From assembly GCA_035634255.1 (NCBI GenBank), contig DASQDI010000115.1, forward strand, positions 1 through 64,000: a stretch of DNA of 64,000 nt, read 5' to 3'. The translations under genes were made by a program, and so were the position numbers. The notes under the pieces are model-generated. The model was not told the DNA's origin. It ran no database searches and was given only the letters and a program-made list of their open reading frames with translations. The stretch comes from DATLMR01 sp035634255. GTDB lineage: Bacteria; Acidobacteriota; Blastocatellia; UBA7656. Shown one piece after another: positions 43,436 to 53,612 of this stretch. The stretch's first letter is position 1. Each line of letters begins with the position of its first letter.

Positions 43436-43792
43436 TCAGGCGCGGGTCTCTTCCTTGGGCTTCAGGGTCGCGATGTAAGCGTTTATCTCGTCGAGGTCCT
43501 CGTCGTCGAGGCTTAGGAACTCGACGCCCAGCCCCGAGCCCTTCTTGGCATAGACCACGCGGGAGACGGCGATGACGCGGTGCTTGTTAGGCAGCTCGAA
43601 TCGCACCACCATCCGGGTGCCGGCGCGGATGGGCTCCTCCGTGTTTATGAACAGGCCGCCCGTGCTGATGTTGGCCATGCTCCTTCTCACGCGCGACGGC
43701 CCGCTGCTGCTGTTCGTGAGCTCGTACTCGACCTGTGCTGTTATGGGAGCGCGCTCAAAACGGCGGCGCTCCAACTGGGCAGAACTTTTCAT
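43436..43792 (-). CDS. PilZ domain protein
   Basis: The 118-residue protein is a single PilZ barrel: RRRFERAPITAQVEY holds the Arg-rich entry and MANISTGGLFINT is the (D/N)xSxxG motif. Both c-di-GMP-binding elements are therefore present. CAGAGG precedes ATG 43792. It is separated from the SPOR gene by about 230 bp with its own promoter. It probably senses cyclic di-GMP to adjust surface or motility functions. Its partner is not identified. Confidence 0.9.
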   Translation of the reverse strand: MKSSAQLERRRFERAPITAQVEYELTNSSSGPSRVRRSMANISTGGLFINTEEPIRAGTRMVVRFELPNKHRVIAVSRVVYAKKGSGLGVEFLSLDDEDLDEINAYIATLKPKEETRA

Positions 43793-44125
43793 AATACACC
43801 TCTGTTGCGACCCGTTCCTGCCGGAGGCAAATCATCAACCACAATCTGTTTTTAAGACCATTGCCCTTCGGGGGTTCGCTTCCGGTTCCGCTCATCCACC
43901 GGGAGCTTTGTAGGGCTTTTGTTGGATTAACGTTTACACCATTATCCGTCTGTTTACAAGTGGTCAGTGGTCGGGGGCCGGGGGCCGGTGGGTGAGGCGG
44001 GGATTGTTTAAAGAGAGTCTCTCATCCTGAAACACTCTCCACTCCTTAAACTCTGACCCCTGATCGCTGACCACTGACCCCTGAACTGGTGTATACTGCG
44101 CTTATTTCCGAAACGGAGTGCGAGC
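43793..44125. other. intergenic region with a dispersed GGTCAGTGGTC-type inverted repeat
   Basis: The gap between the divergent PilZ and kinase genes holds TGGTCAGTGGTC (43961-43972) and its near-complement GACCACTGACC (44069-44079), which could pair around a 96-nt loop. TATACT (44092-44097) is a -10-like box for the kinase gene. No gene is supported. Confidence 0.5.
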
Positions 44126-46249
44126 ATGTCAAGCAGACGCATCGGCAATTACCGGGTGATCGATTACGTGGGCAGCGGGGGCTTCGGCTCGGTCTTCAAG
44201 GCCGAAGAGGTGGGCGCGCCCGGCCGCACCGTAGCCATCAAAGAGCTGCATAAAAAACACACGCGCGACTCGGTGGTCAAACAGAGGTTCTTTCAGGAGG
44301 CCGTGGCGATGGCCCGCCTCGACCACCCGAACCTGCCCCGCCTCTTCACCTTCGGCGAGGACAACGGCTCTTATTACCTCGTGATGGAGTTCATATCGGG
44401 CAGGGTCCTGAGCGACGTGATCTCGGAAAACGGGGCGGTCGCCCCGGACCGTGCGGTCTCCATAACATGCCAGATGCTCGACGCCGTCAGCTACGCGCAC
44501 CGGAACGGAATAATCCACCGCGACCTGAAGCCGGATAATATCATCCTCGTTGAAGACTCGCGCGGCGTCACGGTCAAGATACTCGATTTCGGAATCGCCC
44601 GAATGATCGGGGGAGGGAACCTGACGCTCACCGGGGAGGGGTTCGGCACGCCCGCATACATGGCCCCCGAGCGCATCACCGCGGCGGAGGTCATCGATCA
44701 CAGGATCGACATCTACTCGGCCGGCATAATCCTGTTCGAGATGCTTTCGGGGAAAGTGCCTTTCTCGTCGAACGCCACCGACCCTTCCGTCTACTGGTCG
44801 CAGATGCGGCAATTTCACGAGAGCGAGCCCCTGCCGTCGCTCGCCTCGCTCGGCGTCTCGCCCGACCTTGAAGCGATTATTATAAAGGCTTCCGCGAAAC
44901 TGCCCGGGGACAGGTACGGGTCGGCCGATGAGATGCTGGCCGCTCTCAGGTCGCTTCAGGCCGAGGGGACGATTGCGCTCGGGGAGCAGGGGTCGGCTCT
45001 GCTCGTCACCACGCAGCCGTGCGGCGCGGAAGTGATCGTCGATGAGTTGATGCGCGGGGTGTCGGATCAGGAGACGGGGAGGATGCTCATCGAAGGTCTC
45101 GCTCCGGGGCCGCATACGGTACGGGTCTCCAAATCGGGCTACGACGAGTACCGGATAAGCGTGCTGCTCGAAGCTGGCCGCCGGGACGATTTGCAAGTCG
45201 CGCTCGCGGCGCGGGCGACGGCCTACATGCCTCGCCCGGCCGACACAGGAATCTCCGACTTCGAAACCGAAAAGATTCGGGCCGACGAAGAGGTGACGCA
45301 GATTCTAGGCACAGACTCAATCATTAAAGTCGATCAGGAAGCCCCGACCGTCGCCCTCGCGCCCGGCGTTCGCGGACCCGATGCGGAGCCCTCGTCGGGA
45401 GTGACTCGCAAGAACCTCGTCACCGCGCCGGTCGAAGACGCGGCCGCGCTCGGGACCGTGAGCATAGCTCCGGAAACGGGAGCGCAAGCCGGAACTGTGG
45501 CCATCACTCCCGCCGAAAGACCTTCGGGCCTGAAGAAGGCTCTCGCCGCCGGAGCGGCCGTTCTCCTTTTGCTCGCCCTCGCCGTCACCGGCTACTTCGT
45601 GCTTCGTGGCCCCGCTCAGGCGAGCGCCACGGCCCCCACGAGCCAGCCGGCCGCGCAGGAGGCGATGGCCCCGGCCGCGGACGGTGCGAGCGTCGCGGCT
45701 ACGCAGGCAGACTCGCGCATGGTCGAGCTTGAGAAAAAGGTCGCGGAGATCGAGAGGAAGAAAGCCGCGCTTGAGTCGGAAGCGACCCGGAAAGAAGCGG
45801 AGCGAAATGAAAAGGCAGGCGAAAAGGTCGCGGAGGTCGCGGAGAATAAGGCCGCCCCGCCAGAGCAGGAAGGTGCCTGCGCCAGCATTCTCGTCCTGAA
45901 CGCCGCGGGCCAGCCTGCGGTAAACCGCAGAGTCGTATTGTATGTCGAGTCGGGCGCGCAGCAGGGGACTATGATGGGCGGCCTGACCGACGCGGAAGGG
46001 CGCTGGCGGCATTGCGGGCTCTCCCCCGGACAGAAGGTAGTGGTGAGAGTACTGGCCGCGCCCCGAGTCGTCGCCGCGACTCGGGCGGCGGTCCTTCAGG
46101 CGGGAAATAATCAGCTCTCATTCAAGGTCCAAAGATTCGGCGTGGCCTCCCCGCCGACGCCGAACCCTCCCGATGGGATGACGGCCCCCGCGAGGACTTT
46201 CCGCCCCGACAGAGTCCCGAACCCGTTCAAACGCCGCAGGCGACCCTGA
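44126..46249 (+). CDS. membrane Ser/Thr protein kinase with PEGA domain
   Basis: The 707-residue protein has an N-terminal Hanks-type kinase domain (about 7-275): Gly-loop GSGGFGSVF, Lys39 (VAIKEL), HRD catalytic Asp133 (HRDLKPDN), DFG Asp154 and the GTPAYMAPE activation end. A PEGA domain follows (about 290-355), then a linker, a transmembrane helix (about 472-495), a charged coiled coil (about 530-590) and a carboxypeptidase-regulatory-like domain to the end. The kinase faces the cytoplasm and the C-terminal sensor part faces outward. All catalytic motifs are intact. A CGGAG ribosome site precedes ATG. Confidence 0.93.
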   Translation: MSSRRIGNYRVIDYVGSGGFGSVFKAEEVGAPGRTVAIKELHKKHTRDSVVKQRFFQEAVAMARLDHPNLPRLFTFGEDNGSYYLVMEFISGRVLSDVISENGAVAPDRAVSITCQMLDAVSYAHRNGIIHRDLKPDNIILVEDSRGVTVKILDFGIARMIGGGNLTLTGEGFGTPAYMAPERITAAEVIDHRIDIYSAGIILFEMLSGKVPFSSNATDPSVYWSQMRQFHESEPLPSLASLGVSPDLEAIIIKASAKLPGDRYGSADEMLAALRSLQAEGTIALGEQGSALLVTTQPCGAEVIVDELMRGVSDQETGRMLIEGLAPGPHTVRVSKSGYDEYRISVLLEAGRRDDLQVALAARATAYMPRPADTGISDFETEKIRADEEVTQILGTDSIIKVDQEAPTVALAPGVRGPDAEPSSGVTRKNLVTAPVEDAAALGTVSIAPETGAQAGTVAITPAERPSGLKKALAAGAAVLLLLALAVTGYFVLRGPAQASATAPTSQPAAQEAMAPAADGASVAATQADSRMVELEKKVAEIERKKAALESEATRKEAERNEKAGEKVAEVAENKAAPPEQEGACASILVLNAAGQPAVNRRVVLYVESGAQQGTMMGGLTDAEGRWRHCGLSPGQKVVVRVLAAPRVVAATRAAVLQAGNNQLSFKVQRFGVASPPTPNPPDGMTAPARTFRPDRVPNPFKRRRRP

Positions 46250-46309
46250 CACGCGACTGCTCCGTAAATAGCTAAGAGGGGAGAGGGCGGCCGAGCATAA
46301 ATTGAAAAG

Positions 46310-46338
46310 TTGACAGCCGTGCCTTGTTCTGGCAATCT
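46310..46338 (+). promoter_or_regulatory. sigma-70-like promoter
   Basis: A perfect TTGACA (46310-46315) and a weak CAATCT (46333-46338) are separated by 17 bp. They lie about 70 bp upstream of the small basic protein gene. Confidence 0.5.
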
Positions 46339-46409
46339 CTTACTTTGTTTATTCAGAGCGCCTCGCGCCCTATTATGTAACGACGCAGTGAAAGGAGAGT
46401 AGATAAGCA

Positions 46410-46643
46410 ATGGCTAAAAGAGGAGCAGCCCGCGCGGTGCGCCTGTCCTGCCCCAAGTGCGCCGAAGAGTTCACGGTGGTGGCATTCCTGTCCGGAGGCA
46501 TCGACGCCAGCGAGTACTGGAAGACGAGGGCCGAAGAGCATGACTGTGAGGCCCACTCCAAGGCTCTGGCCGCGATGCGCAGCGGCGACGGAACGAAGAA
46601 CCCGCTCAAGGCTTCGAAGGCCGCGGCCAAGGGCAAAAAGTAG
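46410..46643 (+). CDS. small basic protein with zinc-knuckle-like motif
   Basis: The 77-residue protein has CPKC (in LSCPKCAEEF) and a later HDCEAH, which together could bind one zinc ion. The tail is Lys/Ala-rich (NPLKASKAAAKGKK), as in some nucleic-acid-binding proteins. A strong AAAGGAGAG ribosome site lies 12 bases before ATG. Histone-like or ribosome-associated roles are possible. No family is recognised. A GC hairpin follows (46661-46683) and may end the transcript. Confidence 0.7.
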   Translation: MAKRGAARAVRLSCPKCAEEFTVVAFLSGGIDASEYWKTRAEEHDCEAHSKALAAMRSGDGTKNPLKASKAAAKGKK

Positions 46644-46830
46644 ATTCGGTCTTCAACGCGGGGCGGTCCTTTCGGGGCCGCCCTTCCTTGCCTCTCCGCC
46701 CTCCCAACTCCATGCGAATCTTCTTAAACGTTTATGGCGATGCCGCGCCCGAAGTTTGCCTCGGGCGGAAGCTTGCTGGTAGAATCCCTGTTTTCGTTTA
46801 AGAAGGGACTCCAATCAATACGGGATAATC

Positions 46831-47835
46831 ATGAGCACAAACAGCGAAACTCTTTTTGAAGCCTTCCTGAACCAGCACGATGAGCACGCGTGGGAGCGAA
46901 TCCTCCAGGCGCTTTCGCCTTCGATTCATGAAGTGGACAAGAATGCCACGCGGATATGGTTTCACTTCTTCCCCCTTTCGCTCGCGCGCGCGCTGGCGAG
47001 CGCCGAGGATCAGGAGCAGCTCGCGCGGAAGCTCCAGCTTCAGGGCAAGTATCGCCTGGCCGACAACATCGACTCGTCGCACCGCTTCCTCTACGGCCAC
47101 CGCTACTGGCCGCAGGTCAAGGCCGAAGTCTCGGCGCTCGCTTCGAGCGGGGTCCCGTCGAGCCTCGAACTCGCTTCGCAGATACGCGAGGTCGCGCGCC
47201 GGGTGGCGAAGCAGGTCGACGCCCCCGAGTCCCTGCTCGCGGGCATATCCGCCGTCGCTTTCATGACGTTGCAGCAGGCTGGCGCATCGGCTTTCAAGGC
47301 CGCGCCCGGAAAGGTCGAGAAGGCTGACGGCCGATCTCCCGAGCAGGTCTTGAGGGAGCGGGCGAGGGACGACAGCCAGGGCTTGTTCGGCTTCCTCAAG
47401 GGCGCCAGGAAGGAATGGACCGTCACCTTCGACGAGAAAGACTCTGACGCGAGATTCAAGCTGATCCACACTCAGGAATTGACGACGGCCGCGGCTAACG
47501 ACAAACGCGACTACACGAAGCGCGACCCCAGGTGCATTCCCGGCGGAGGCCCAATCCCGATAGAGTGCCGGTCGGCCGCCTGCGGCACGTGCTGGGTGGG
47601 TGTTTTAGGGGGTGCCGAAAAGCTCTCGGACGTGAGCCGCCTCGAAGGGTCAAGGATCAAGACGTTCGGCTACATCGACACGGATGACCCGAAGCCCCTG
47701 ATCCGCCTTGCCTGCATGGCGCAGGCGCATGGCTCGGCTTCCATCGTGATCCCGCCCTGGAATGGCGTTTTCGGGAAATTCATTCGCGGCGAGAAGAGCA
47801 TGCTCGAAGAGGCGGAGACGGGGGCGAGGGGCTAG
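46831..47835 (+). CDS. protein with C-terminal plant-type 2Fe-2S ferredoxin domain
   Basis: The 334-residue protein has a helical N-terminal region of about 200 residues with no recognised domain. The C-terminal ferredoxin-like domain (about 205-315) has Cys246-x4-Cys251-x2-Cys254-x40-Cys295, the plant-type 2Fe-2S pattern. An extra Cys235 lies just before. No reductase or oxygenase domain is fused. No signal peptide is present. The partner enzyme is unknown. It converges on lipA, and a cluster-assembly or electron-carrier role is open. Confidence 0.8.
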   Translation: MSTNSETLFEAFLNQHDEHAWERILQALSPSIHEVDKNATRIWFHFFPLSLARALASAEDQEQLARKLQLQGKYRLADNIDSSHRFLYGHRYWPQVKAEVSALASSGVPSSLELASQIREVARRVAKQVDAPESLLAGISAVAFMTLQQAGASAFKAAPGKVEKADGRSPEQVLRERARDDSQGLFGFLKGARKEWTVTFDEKDSDARFKLIHTQELTTAAANDKRDYTKRDPRCIPGGGPIPIECRSAACGTCWVGVLGGAEKLSDVSRLEGSRIKTFGYIDTDDPKPLIRLACMAQAHGSASIVIPPWNGVFGKFIRGEKSMLEEAETGARG

Positions 47836-47880
47836 TCGCGGGCTCCGTAAAGAGAACCTCTCTTGATGAGGGTCTGAAAA

Positions 47881-48858
47881 CTATTCCCTTACCTCTCTCC
47901 CCTTGAGCTGCACGAGAGGGGTCGAAGGCCATTCGCCGGAAAAGATCGGGTCCGCGCTGTAATCGTTCGGGTCAATTGCTCCTTCCGCCCCGCTCGTGTG
48001 TCTGCCAGCGTGGTACGAGCTGCGCACGAGCGGCCCGGACTCGACGTAGCGAAAGCCCATCTTCAAAGCCTCGTCCCTCAGGTAAGCGAATTCCTCGGGG
48101 GAGTAATATTTTTCGATAGGTATGTGTTTGGGCGTGGGGCTGAGGTACTGTCCCACGGTCAGAATATCGCAGCCGGTCGAAGCAACGTCGCGGAACGTCT
48201 CAACCAGCTCTTCAACAGACTCTCCCAGCCCCACCATGAGGCCCGACTTCGTGAGCAGAGGGTAGTCGAGCTTTCGGGCGTGCGCGCGCCGCAACAGCTC
48301 AAGGGTCTGCGCGTACTTCGCGTCGGGCCTGACCCGCTTATAAAGTCTGGGCACCGTCTCCGTGTTATGGTTCAGCACGTCGGGCCGCGCGGCGAGGATG
48401 TTTTCGAGCGCCTCTTCGTTGCCGCAAAAATCGGGGATCAGCACTTCGACGCGCGTGCCGGGGTTCAAACGGCGGACCCATTGAATCGTCCGCGCGAAGT
48501 GGAGTGAGCCTCCGTCGGGCAACTCGTCGCGGTTGACGCTCGTGATCACCGCGTGCTTAACGCCGAGCCTCCGGACCGCTTCCCCGACGTGGCGCGGCTC
48601 CTCGGGGTCGAGCGGAAGCGGCTTGCCCTTGCCCACGGCGCAGAAGCCGCAGTGCCGCGTGCAGATGTCGCCCAGGATCATGAAAGTGGCGGTGCCTTCG
48701 CCCCAGCACTCGAAGATGTTGGGGCAGCGCGCCTCCTGGCAGACCGTGTGCAGGCTGAGGTCCGCGACCATACTGTTCACGCGGTCGAAGGTCTCGTCCG
48801 CGCGAATCCTGACCTTGAGCCACTCCGGCCTCGGCCCGGTGAGTTTCGGTTTAGCCAT
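47881..48858 (-). CDS. lipA: lipoyl synthase
   Basis: The 325-residue radical-SAM enzyme inserts two sulfurs into protein-bound octanoyl groups. The auxiliary cluster Cys are 40, 45 and 51 (VCQEARCPNIFECW) and the SAM cluster Cys are 66, 70 and 73 (CTRHCGFC). The C-terminal RSSY motif that supplies the Ser ligand is present. Length is normal. It is the last minus-strand gene of the lipoate block, separated from lipB by the RND efflux genes. Confidence 0.96.
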   Translation of the reverse strand: MAKPKLTGPRPEWLKVRIRADETFDRVNSMVADLSLHTVCQEARCPNIFECWGEGTATFMILGDICTRHCGFCAVGKGKPLPLDPEEPRHVGEAVRRLGVKHAVITSVNRDELPDGGSLHFARTIQWVRRLNPGTRVEVLIPDFCGNEEALENILAARPDVLNHNTETVPRLYKRVRPDAKYAQTLELLRRAHARKLDYPLLTKSGLMVGLGESVEELVETFRDVASTGCDILTVGQYLSPTPKHIPIEKYYSPEEFAYLRDEALKMGFRYVESGPLVRSSYHAGRHTSGAEGAIDPNDYSADPIFSGEWPSTPLVQLKGREVRE

Positions 48859-48903
48859 CTGAAATTTCCCTGCTCGGGTCGGAAGGTTCCAAACCCGAAG
48901 CCC

Positions 48904-51900
48904 TCAGTCACCGGCGCTGACTCCCGCGCCTTCTTTCTTGACATCGGCCGGAGCCTCTTTCCTCTTCGAAAGCTGCTCCTCACCCGAGGCGGCCCGCCTC
49001 CGCGCGAAGATCGCCCTGACGCCGTTCGCCAGAGGGACCGTGATAGAGCCGACGCGCGTGCTCTTCATCTTCGCCCTGACCTTGACGGCCATATCGTCGA
49101 AGAGGGAATAGGCCACCGGCGTCACGAGCAGGGTGAGCAGGAGCGAGAGCGTCTGCCCCCCTATGACGACCATCGCGATGGCCCTCCGCTCTTCGGAGCC
49201 GGGGCCGGTCCCGACCGCGAGCGGGAGCATGCCCGCGACGAGCGCGAGCGTCGTCATCAGGATCGGGCGCAGCCTGTCGCGGTTCGCCTGCATTATCGCC
49301 GAGTCTCGCGTCATCCCGCTCTTAGAGAGGTTGATCATGTGGTCAATCTGGAGGATCGAGTTCTTCTTCACCACGCCGAACAGCACGAGTATTCCGAGGG
49401 CGGAGTAGAGGTTGAGAGTGTTGCCCGTCGCCCAGAGCGAAAAGAGGGCGAACGGGACCGACAACGGCAGCGAGAGCAGGATCGTCAGGGGGTGGACGAT
49501 ACTCTCGAACTGCGACGCCAGGATCATATACATGAAGATGACGGATAGCAGGAACGCCCAGATGAACTCGGTGAACGTGCGCTCGAGCTCGCGCGCGCGG
49601 CCCGACACGCTCGTGGTGTAGGTGGCAGGTAGGTCCATGTCCCTGACCGCGCCCCGCAGCGCTTCCAATCTATCCCCGAGCGCGTAGCCCGGCGCTACCG
49701 AGGCGCGGAGGCTCACCTGCCTCTGGCGGTCCAGGCGGTCGATGCGCGACGCGCTCTGCGACTGCTCGATCTTGACGACGTTGTCCAGCCTGACGAGCCC
49801 CCCGCCCTGCCGCGGCACGTAGAGCCGCGAGATCGTCTCGGCGTCGTTGCGCTCGCCCTCGCGGACCCGCAGCTGAACGTCGTAGTCGTCGTTGACCGCC
49901 GCGTCCCTGAAGCGCGAGACCTGCTGGTCGCCCCCGACCATCAGCCGCAGGGCCGTCGCGATGTCGGAGGTCGAGACCCCCAGGTCCGCCGCCCTGTCGC
50001 GGTCTATCATCACGCGCAGTTCCGGCTTGTCCAGCTTCAGGGTGGTGTCGGCGTCGACTATCCCGAGCTCCGGCGCGCGCGCCCTGAGCGCCTCGGCGTA
50101 GTTCGAGAGCGAGACGAGGTCCGGCCCCCTCAGCACGAAGTCTATCTCCGAGCCGCCGCCCCCGATGTTGAACGAGGGGGCATTGCGCACGCTGGTCCGC
50201 AGGTCCTTGAACTTTCTCAACCGCGCGCGGACCTGATTCATCACGTCGCGCTGCGTGTAGTTGTTCCTGAAGGCTTCGAGCGGGTCGCCCTTCAGCAGCC
50301 CCTGCCACAGCCTCGTAAAGGAGAAGAGCCGCTCTTCGTGCGGGGCGATGCGGACGTAAGCGCCGCCCTGGTTTATCCCCCCCAGAAACCCCCCGCCCGC
50401 GGAAGAGAGCACGAGGCGGACCCCCGGCACCGACTGTATCTCCGCCTCGACCGCGCGCATGACCTGATCCATCGTGGCGAGGTTCGCGCCCTCGCGCGCG
50501 TTCACGTTCACGTCGAACTCGGCCTCGTCAACGTCGCTCGGGATGTAGTCCTGCTTGACTATGCTGTAGAGGGGGATGGCGGAGAGTATCACCAGCACCG
50601 CCAGGGCCGCGACCGCCACGCGATGGCGCAGGGCCATGCCGAGCGCCCACGTGTACGTCCTGTCGATGTAGCCGTAGAAGCCGCCCCTGGAGCTGGCCCC
50701 GTCGTGGTCGTCCGCGTCTTCCGAGCGCAGCAGGCGCGCGCTCATCATCGGCGTGAGCGTGAACGAGACGAGCAGGCTCACCATGATCGCCACGGCGGCC
50801 GTTATGCCGAACTGATAAAGGAACCGGCCCGAGATGCTCGACATGAAAGAGACGGGGATGAAGATGACCACGAGCGACAGGGTGGTCGCCATGACGGCGA
50901 GGCCGATCTCCGCCGTGGCCGCGCGCGCCGCCTCGAACGGGTTCATCTTTTTCTCTTCGACGAACCGGAAGATGTTTTCCAGGACGACGATCGCGTCGTC
51001 GATGACGACGCCGACCATCAGCACCAGCGCGAGCATCGTCACGCTGTTGAGCGTGAAGTCGAGCGCGCGCATCATGCCGAACGTGGCGATGACCGAAGTC
51101 GGGATGGCCACGCCCGCGATCAGGGTCGAGCGCCAGTTGCGGACGAAGAGCAGGACGACGAGGCACGCGAGTATGCTGCCCAGGACGAGGTGCAGGTTGA
51201 TCTCATGCAGCGCGGCGTAGATGTAGCGCGACTGGTCGCGGATCACTTCGAGCTTCACGTCGGAGGGCAGCTGCGGCGCGACCTTCGCGAGGTTCCCTTT
51301 GACCGACTCGATCACCTCGATGGTGTTGGCCCCGGACTGGCGGCGTATGTCGAGGACCACGGTCGGGACCCCGTTGAGCCGCGAGAGCGAGCGCTGCTCC
51401 TTCGTGCCGTCTTCGGCCGTGCCGATGTCGCGTATGCGGATGGTCGTCTGGTCCCGGGTGGCGACGACCAGGTCGTTGAAGTCCTCGGCGTTCACGATCT
51501 TGCCCATCGTGCGCAGGATCTGTTCGCGGGAGTCCTGCGAGACGTTGCCTCCGGGCACGTCCGAGTTCTGCGCGGCGAGCGCGCTGCGGACCGTCGTGAT
51601 CGGGAGCTGGTAGGCCGCGAGCCGCTCGGGGTCTATCCAGATGTTGATGGCGCGGTTCAACCCCCCGACTATGTTGACTTCGCCGACCCCGGTCGAGCGC
51701 TCAATCTGCACCCTCACGACCTTGTCGGCCAGCTCCGTCAATTCGCGCACGGACCTGTTGGCCGAAAGGGCCACGGTCAGGACCGGCGAAGAGTCGTTGT
51801 TGAACTTGGCGACGATGGGCGGGTCGGCGTCTTCGGGCAGGCTGCGGACCACCGTGGCGACGCGGTCCCGAACGTCCTGCGCCGCCGTGTCGATGTCGCG

Positions 51901-52197
51901 GTCGAGGCCGAAGGTGGCGATGACGAAGGATGAGCCCGCGCCGGAAACGGACCGCAACTCCTGCACGCCTTCGACCGTGTTGACGACCTCTTCGACCTTC
52001 TCGGAAATCTCTGTCTCCACCTCTTCGGGCGACGCGCCGGGCAGAGAGGTGCGCACGCTCACGGTCGGCAGATCGACAGAAGGGAAGCGATCTATGCCGA
52101 GCCGGAAGTAACTGGCCGCGCCGACGACCACCAGCGCCAGTATGATCATCGCCGCGAAGACGGGCCGCTTTATACATACTTCAGCAAGTTTTTGCAT
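48904..52197 (-). CDS. RND (HAE1/AcrB-like) efflux pump permease
   Basis: From ATG 52197 (MQKLAEVCIKRPVFAAM; the frame extends further upstream but only with non-conserved sequence) the product is 1097 residues, normal for HAE-1 pumps. Two halves each have six helices and a large periplasmic loop. Helix-4 carries the proton-relay Asp pair in VGVVIDDAIVVLENI. The end has a charged cytoplasmic tail. It works with the adaptor gene directly upstream and an outer-membrane TolC-like protein not found here. Drug or toxic-metabolite export is the usual role. Confidence 0.95.
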   Translation of the reverse strand: MQKLAEVCIKRPVFAAMIILALVVVGAASYFRLGIDRFPSVDLPTVSVRTSLPGASPEEVETEISEKVEEVVNTVEGVQELRSVSGAGSSFVIATFGLDRDIDTAAQDVRDRVATVVRSLPEDADPPIVAKFNNDSSPVLTVALSANRSVRELTELADKVVRVQIERSTGVGEVNIVGGLNRAINIWIDPERLAAYQLPITTVRSALAAQNSDVPGGNVSQDSREQILRTMGKIVNAEDFNDLVVATRDQTTIRIRDIGTAEDGTKEQRSLSRLNGVPTVVLDIRRQSGANTIEVIESVKGNLAKVAPQLPSDVKLEVIRDQSRYIYAALHEINLHLVLGSILACLVVLLFVRNWRSTLIAGVAIPTSVIATFGMMRALDFTLNSVTMLALVLMVGVVIDDAIVVLENIFRFVEEKKMNPFEAARAATAEIGLAVMATTLSLVVIFIPVSFMSSISGRFLYQFGITAAVAIMVSLLVSFTLTPMMSARLLRSEDADDHDGASSRGGFYGYIDRTYTWALGMALRHRVAVAALAVLVILSAIPLYSIVKQDYIPSDVDEAEFDVNVNAREGANLATMDQVMRAVEAEIQSVPGVRLVLSSAGGGFLGGINQGGAYVRIAPHEERLFSFTRLWQGLLKGDPLEAFRNNYTQRDVMNQVRARLRKFKDLRTSVRNAPSFNIGGGGSEIDFVLRGPDLVSLSNYAEALRARAPELGIVDADTTLKLDKPELRVMIDRDRAADLGVSTSDIATALRLMVGGDQQVSRFRDAAVNDDYDVQLRVREGERNDAETISRLYVPRQGGGLVRLDNVVKIEQSQSASRIDRLDRQRQVSLRASVAPGYALGDRLEALRGAVRDMDLPATYTTSVSGRARELERTFTEFIWAFLLSVIFMYMILASQFESIVHPLTILLSLPLSVPFALFSLWATGNTLNLYSALGILVLFGVVKKNSILQIDHMINLSKSGMTRDSAIMQANRDRLRPILMTTLALVAGMLPLAVGTGPGSEERRAIAMVVIGGQTLSLLLTLLVTPVAYSLFDDMAVKVRAKMKSTRVGSITVPLANGVRAIFARRRAASGEEQLSKRKEAPADVKKEGAGVSAGD

Positions 52198-52217
52198 AAT
52201 CTTCTCGGTGCTTCCTG

Positions 52218-53450
52218 CTACTGTGCAACTTCGACCGCCTGGCCGGACTGAAGGTTGCCGGGGTCTAATACGATTATGTCCCCCACTTTCACGCCCGACA
52301 GTATCTCGATCCACTCGTCCGTTTTGCGCCCGAGCGTGACCTGCTTCTCGACGGCCTTGCCATCCTCGACGGATATCACTTTATCGATGCCTGCGAAGGT
52401 GACGACCGAGTTTTTCGGGACAGCGACGGTCAGGCTGTTGGTGTCCGTGACGATGTTGGCTCGGACGAACGCTCCGGGCTTCAGAGAGCCCGTGTTGACG
52501 ACTTCCCCCTCGACCGTGAGAGTGCGGCTCTCGGTGCCGAGGGTCGGGCTGATGCGCGCGATGCGGCCGGAGTAGACGTTCGGGTCGCCCTCGACCGACA
52601 CCCGCATCTGCTGGCCGATGCTGACGCTGCGCGCGTCGCGCTCCGGCACCTCCACCCGCAGCTTCAGGGGGTTCATGCGGACTATCTTGACGACCGGCGC
52701 TCCGCCCGCGAGGTATTCGCCGAAGTTGACCATCTTCTCCTGCACGACCCCGTCGAAGGCCGCGTAGACGTTAGTGTCTGAAAGCTGCTTGCGGGCGATC
52801 TCGACTTCGGAGTAGCGCTGCAGGACGACGGCCTGTCGGTTGCGCACCTCTTCGATGGCGTCCTGGTAGCGGCTCTCGGCGACCTTGTACTCGGCCTCGA
52901 CCGAGTCGAGTTCCGCCCTCGAAAGCACGCCCTGCCGCACGAGCTGCTCGGAGCGCGCGCGCTTCAATCTCGCCTCTTCGAGCACGGCCTTGGCCGCCCT
53001 CACCGTGCCGGTGTTCTCGAGCACGACGCGCGAGCTTGAGCCTTCGGGCGGCAGGCCGACCCGCGCGCGGGCCTGCGCCAGGGCCGCCTCCGCCTGCTCC
53101 ACGCGGAGCTGGTAGTCGGCCGGGTCGAGCTGGGCGATCAACTGCCCCTTGCGGACCGTGCTGCCGAGGTCGACCGTTATCGAGCGCACGCGGCCCGGAA
53201 CCTTGACGCTGATCGTCGCTTCGTCGAAGGCCGCGAGAGCGCCGAAGGCGGTGATGCCCCGCTCCATCGCCATCTCCGTCACCTGCGTCACCTTCACCTG
53301 TCGCGGGCCAGCCTCCGCGCCGGGGCGCGGGCCTGCCGCGTTGGGGGTGCTGCTCTTGCAGGCCGCGGAGATCAGTACGGACATAGTTATGATCAGAAAG
53401 ACGGCAGAGCCCTTCCTGCCCGACAGTGAGGCCGGGTATTTTCTGGTCAT
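52218..53450 (-). CDS. RND efflux periplasmic adaptor (membrane fusion protein)
   Basis: From ATG 53450 (AGGA just ahead) the 410-residue protein has an N-terminal signal with a possible lipobox Cys in ISAACKSST, followed by barrel, lipoyl-hairpin and membrane-proximal domains (GRVRSITVDLGSTVRKGQ, AQLDPADYQLRVEQA coiled coil, KMVNFGEYLAGGAPVVKI). It bridges the RND pump (20-bp gap) to an outer-membrane channel. An ATG at 53474 is a weaker start. A perfect AT-rich inverted repeat lies about 165 bp upstream. Confidence 0.93.
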   Translation of the reverse strand: MTRKYPASLSGRKGSAVFLIITMSVLISAACKSSTPNAAGPRPGAEAGPRQVKVTQVTEMAMERGITAFGALAAFDEATISVKVPGRVRSITVDLGSTVRKGQLIAQLDPADYQLRVEQAEAALAQARARVGLPPEGSSSRVVLENTGTVRAAKAVLEEARLKRARSEQLVRQGVLSRAELDSVEAEYKVAESRYQDAIEEVRNRQAVVLQRYSEVEIARKQLSDTNVYAAFDGVVQEKMVNFGEYLAGGAPVVKIVRMNPLKLRVEVPERDARSVSIGQQMRVSVEGDPNVYSGRIARISPTLGTESRTLTVEGEVVNTGSLKPGAFVRANIVTDTNSLTVAVPKNSVVTFAGIDKVISVEDGKAVEKQVTLGRKTDEWIEILSGVKVGDIIVLDPGNLQSGQAVEVAQ

Positions 53451-53612
53451 GCTTCCTATTAAATTAATAAACATCCCTGGTATGAATAATACTCCCTATC
53501 GGTTTAATGTTCACAGGATCAATCGAGGAATTTCTCCCGTAATCCCCCCTTGCACGTCTCGAAAGGCAGGAATGATTAACGATAGCAATCGTCTATTACA
53601 TTTCCTTTGCCG

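Noticed and set aside
50338..51933. 531-codon plus-strand open frame opposite the RND pump
   Set aside because: The RND pump has all expected domains on the minus strand; this frame shows no domain.
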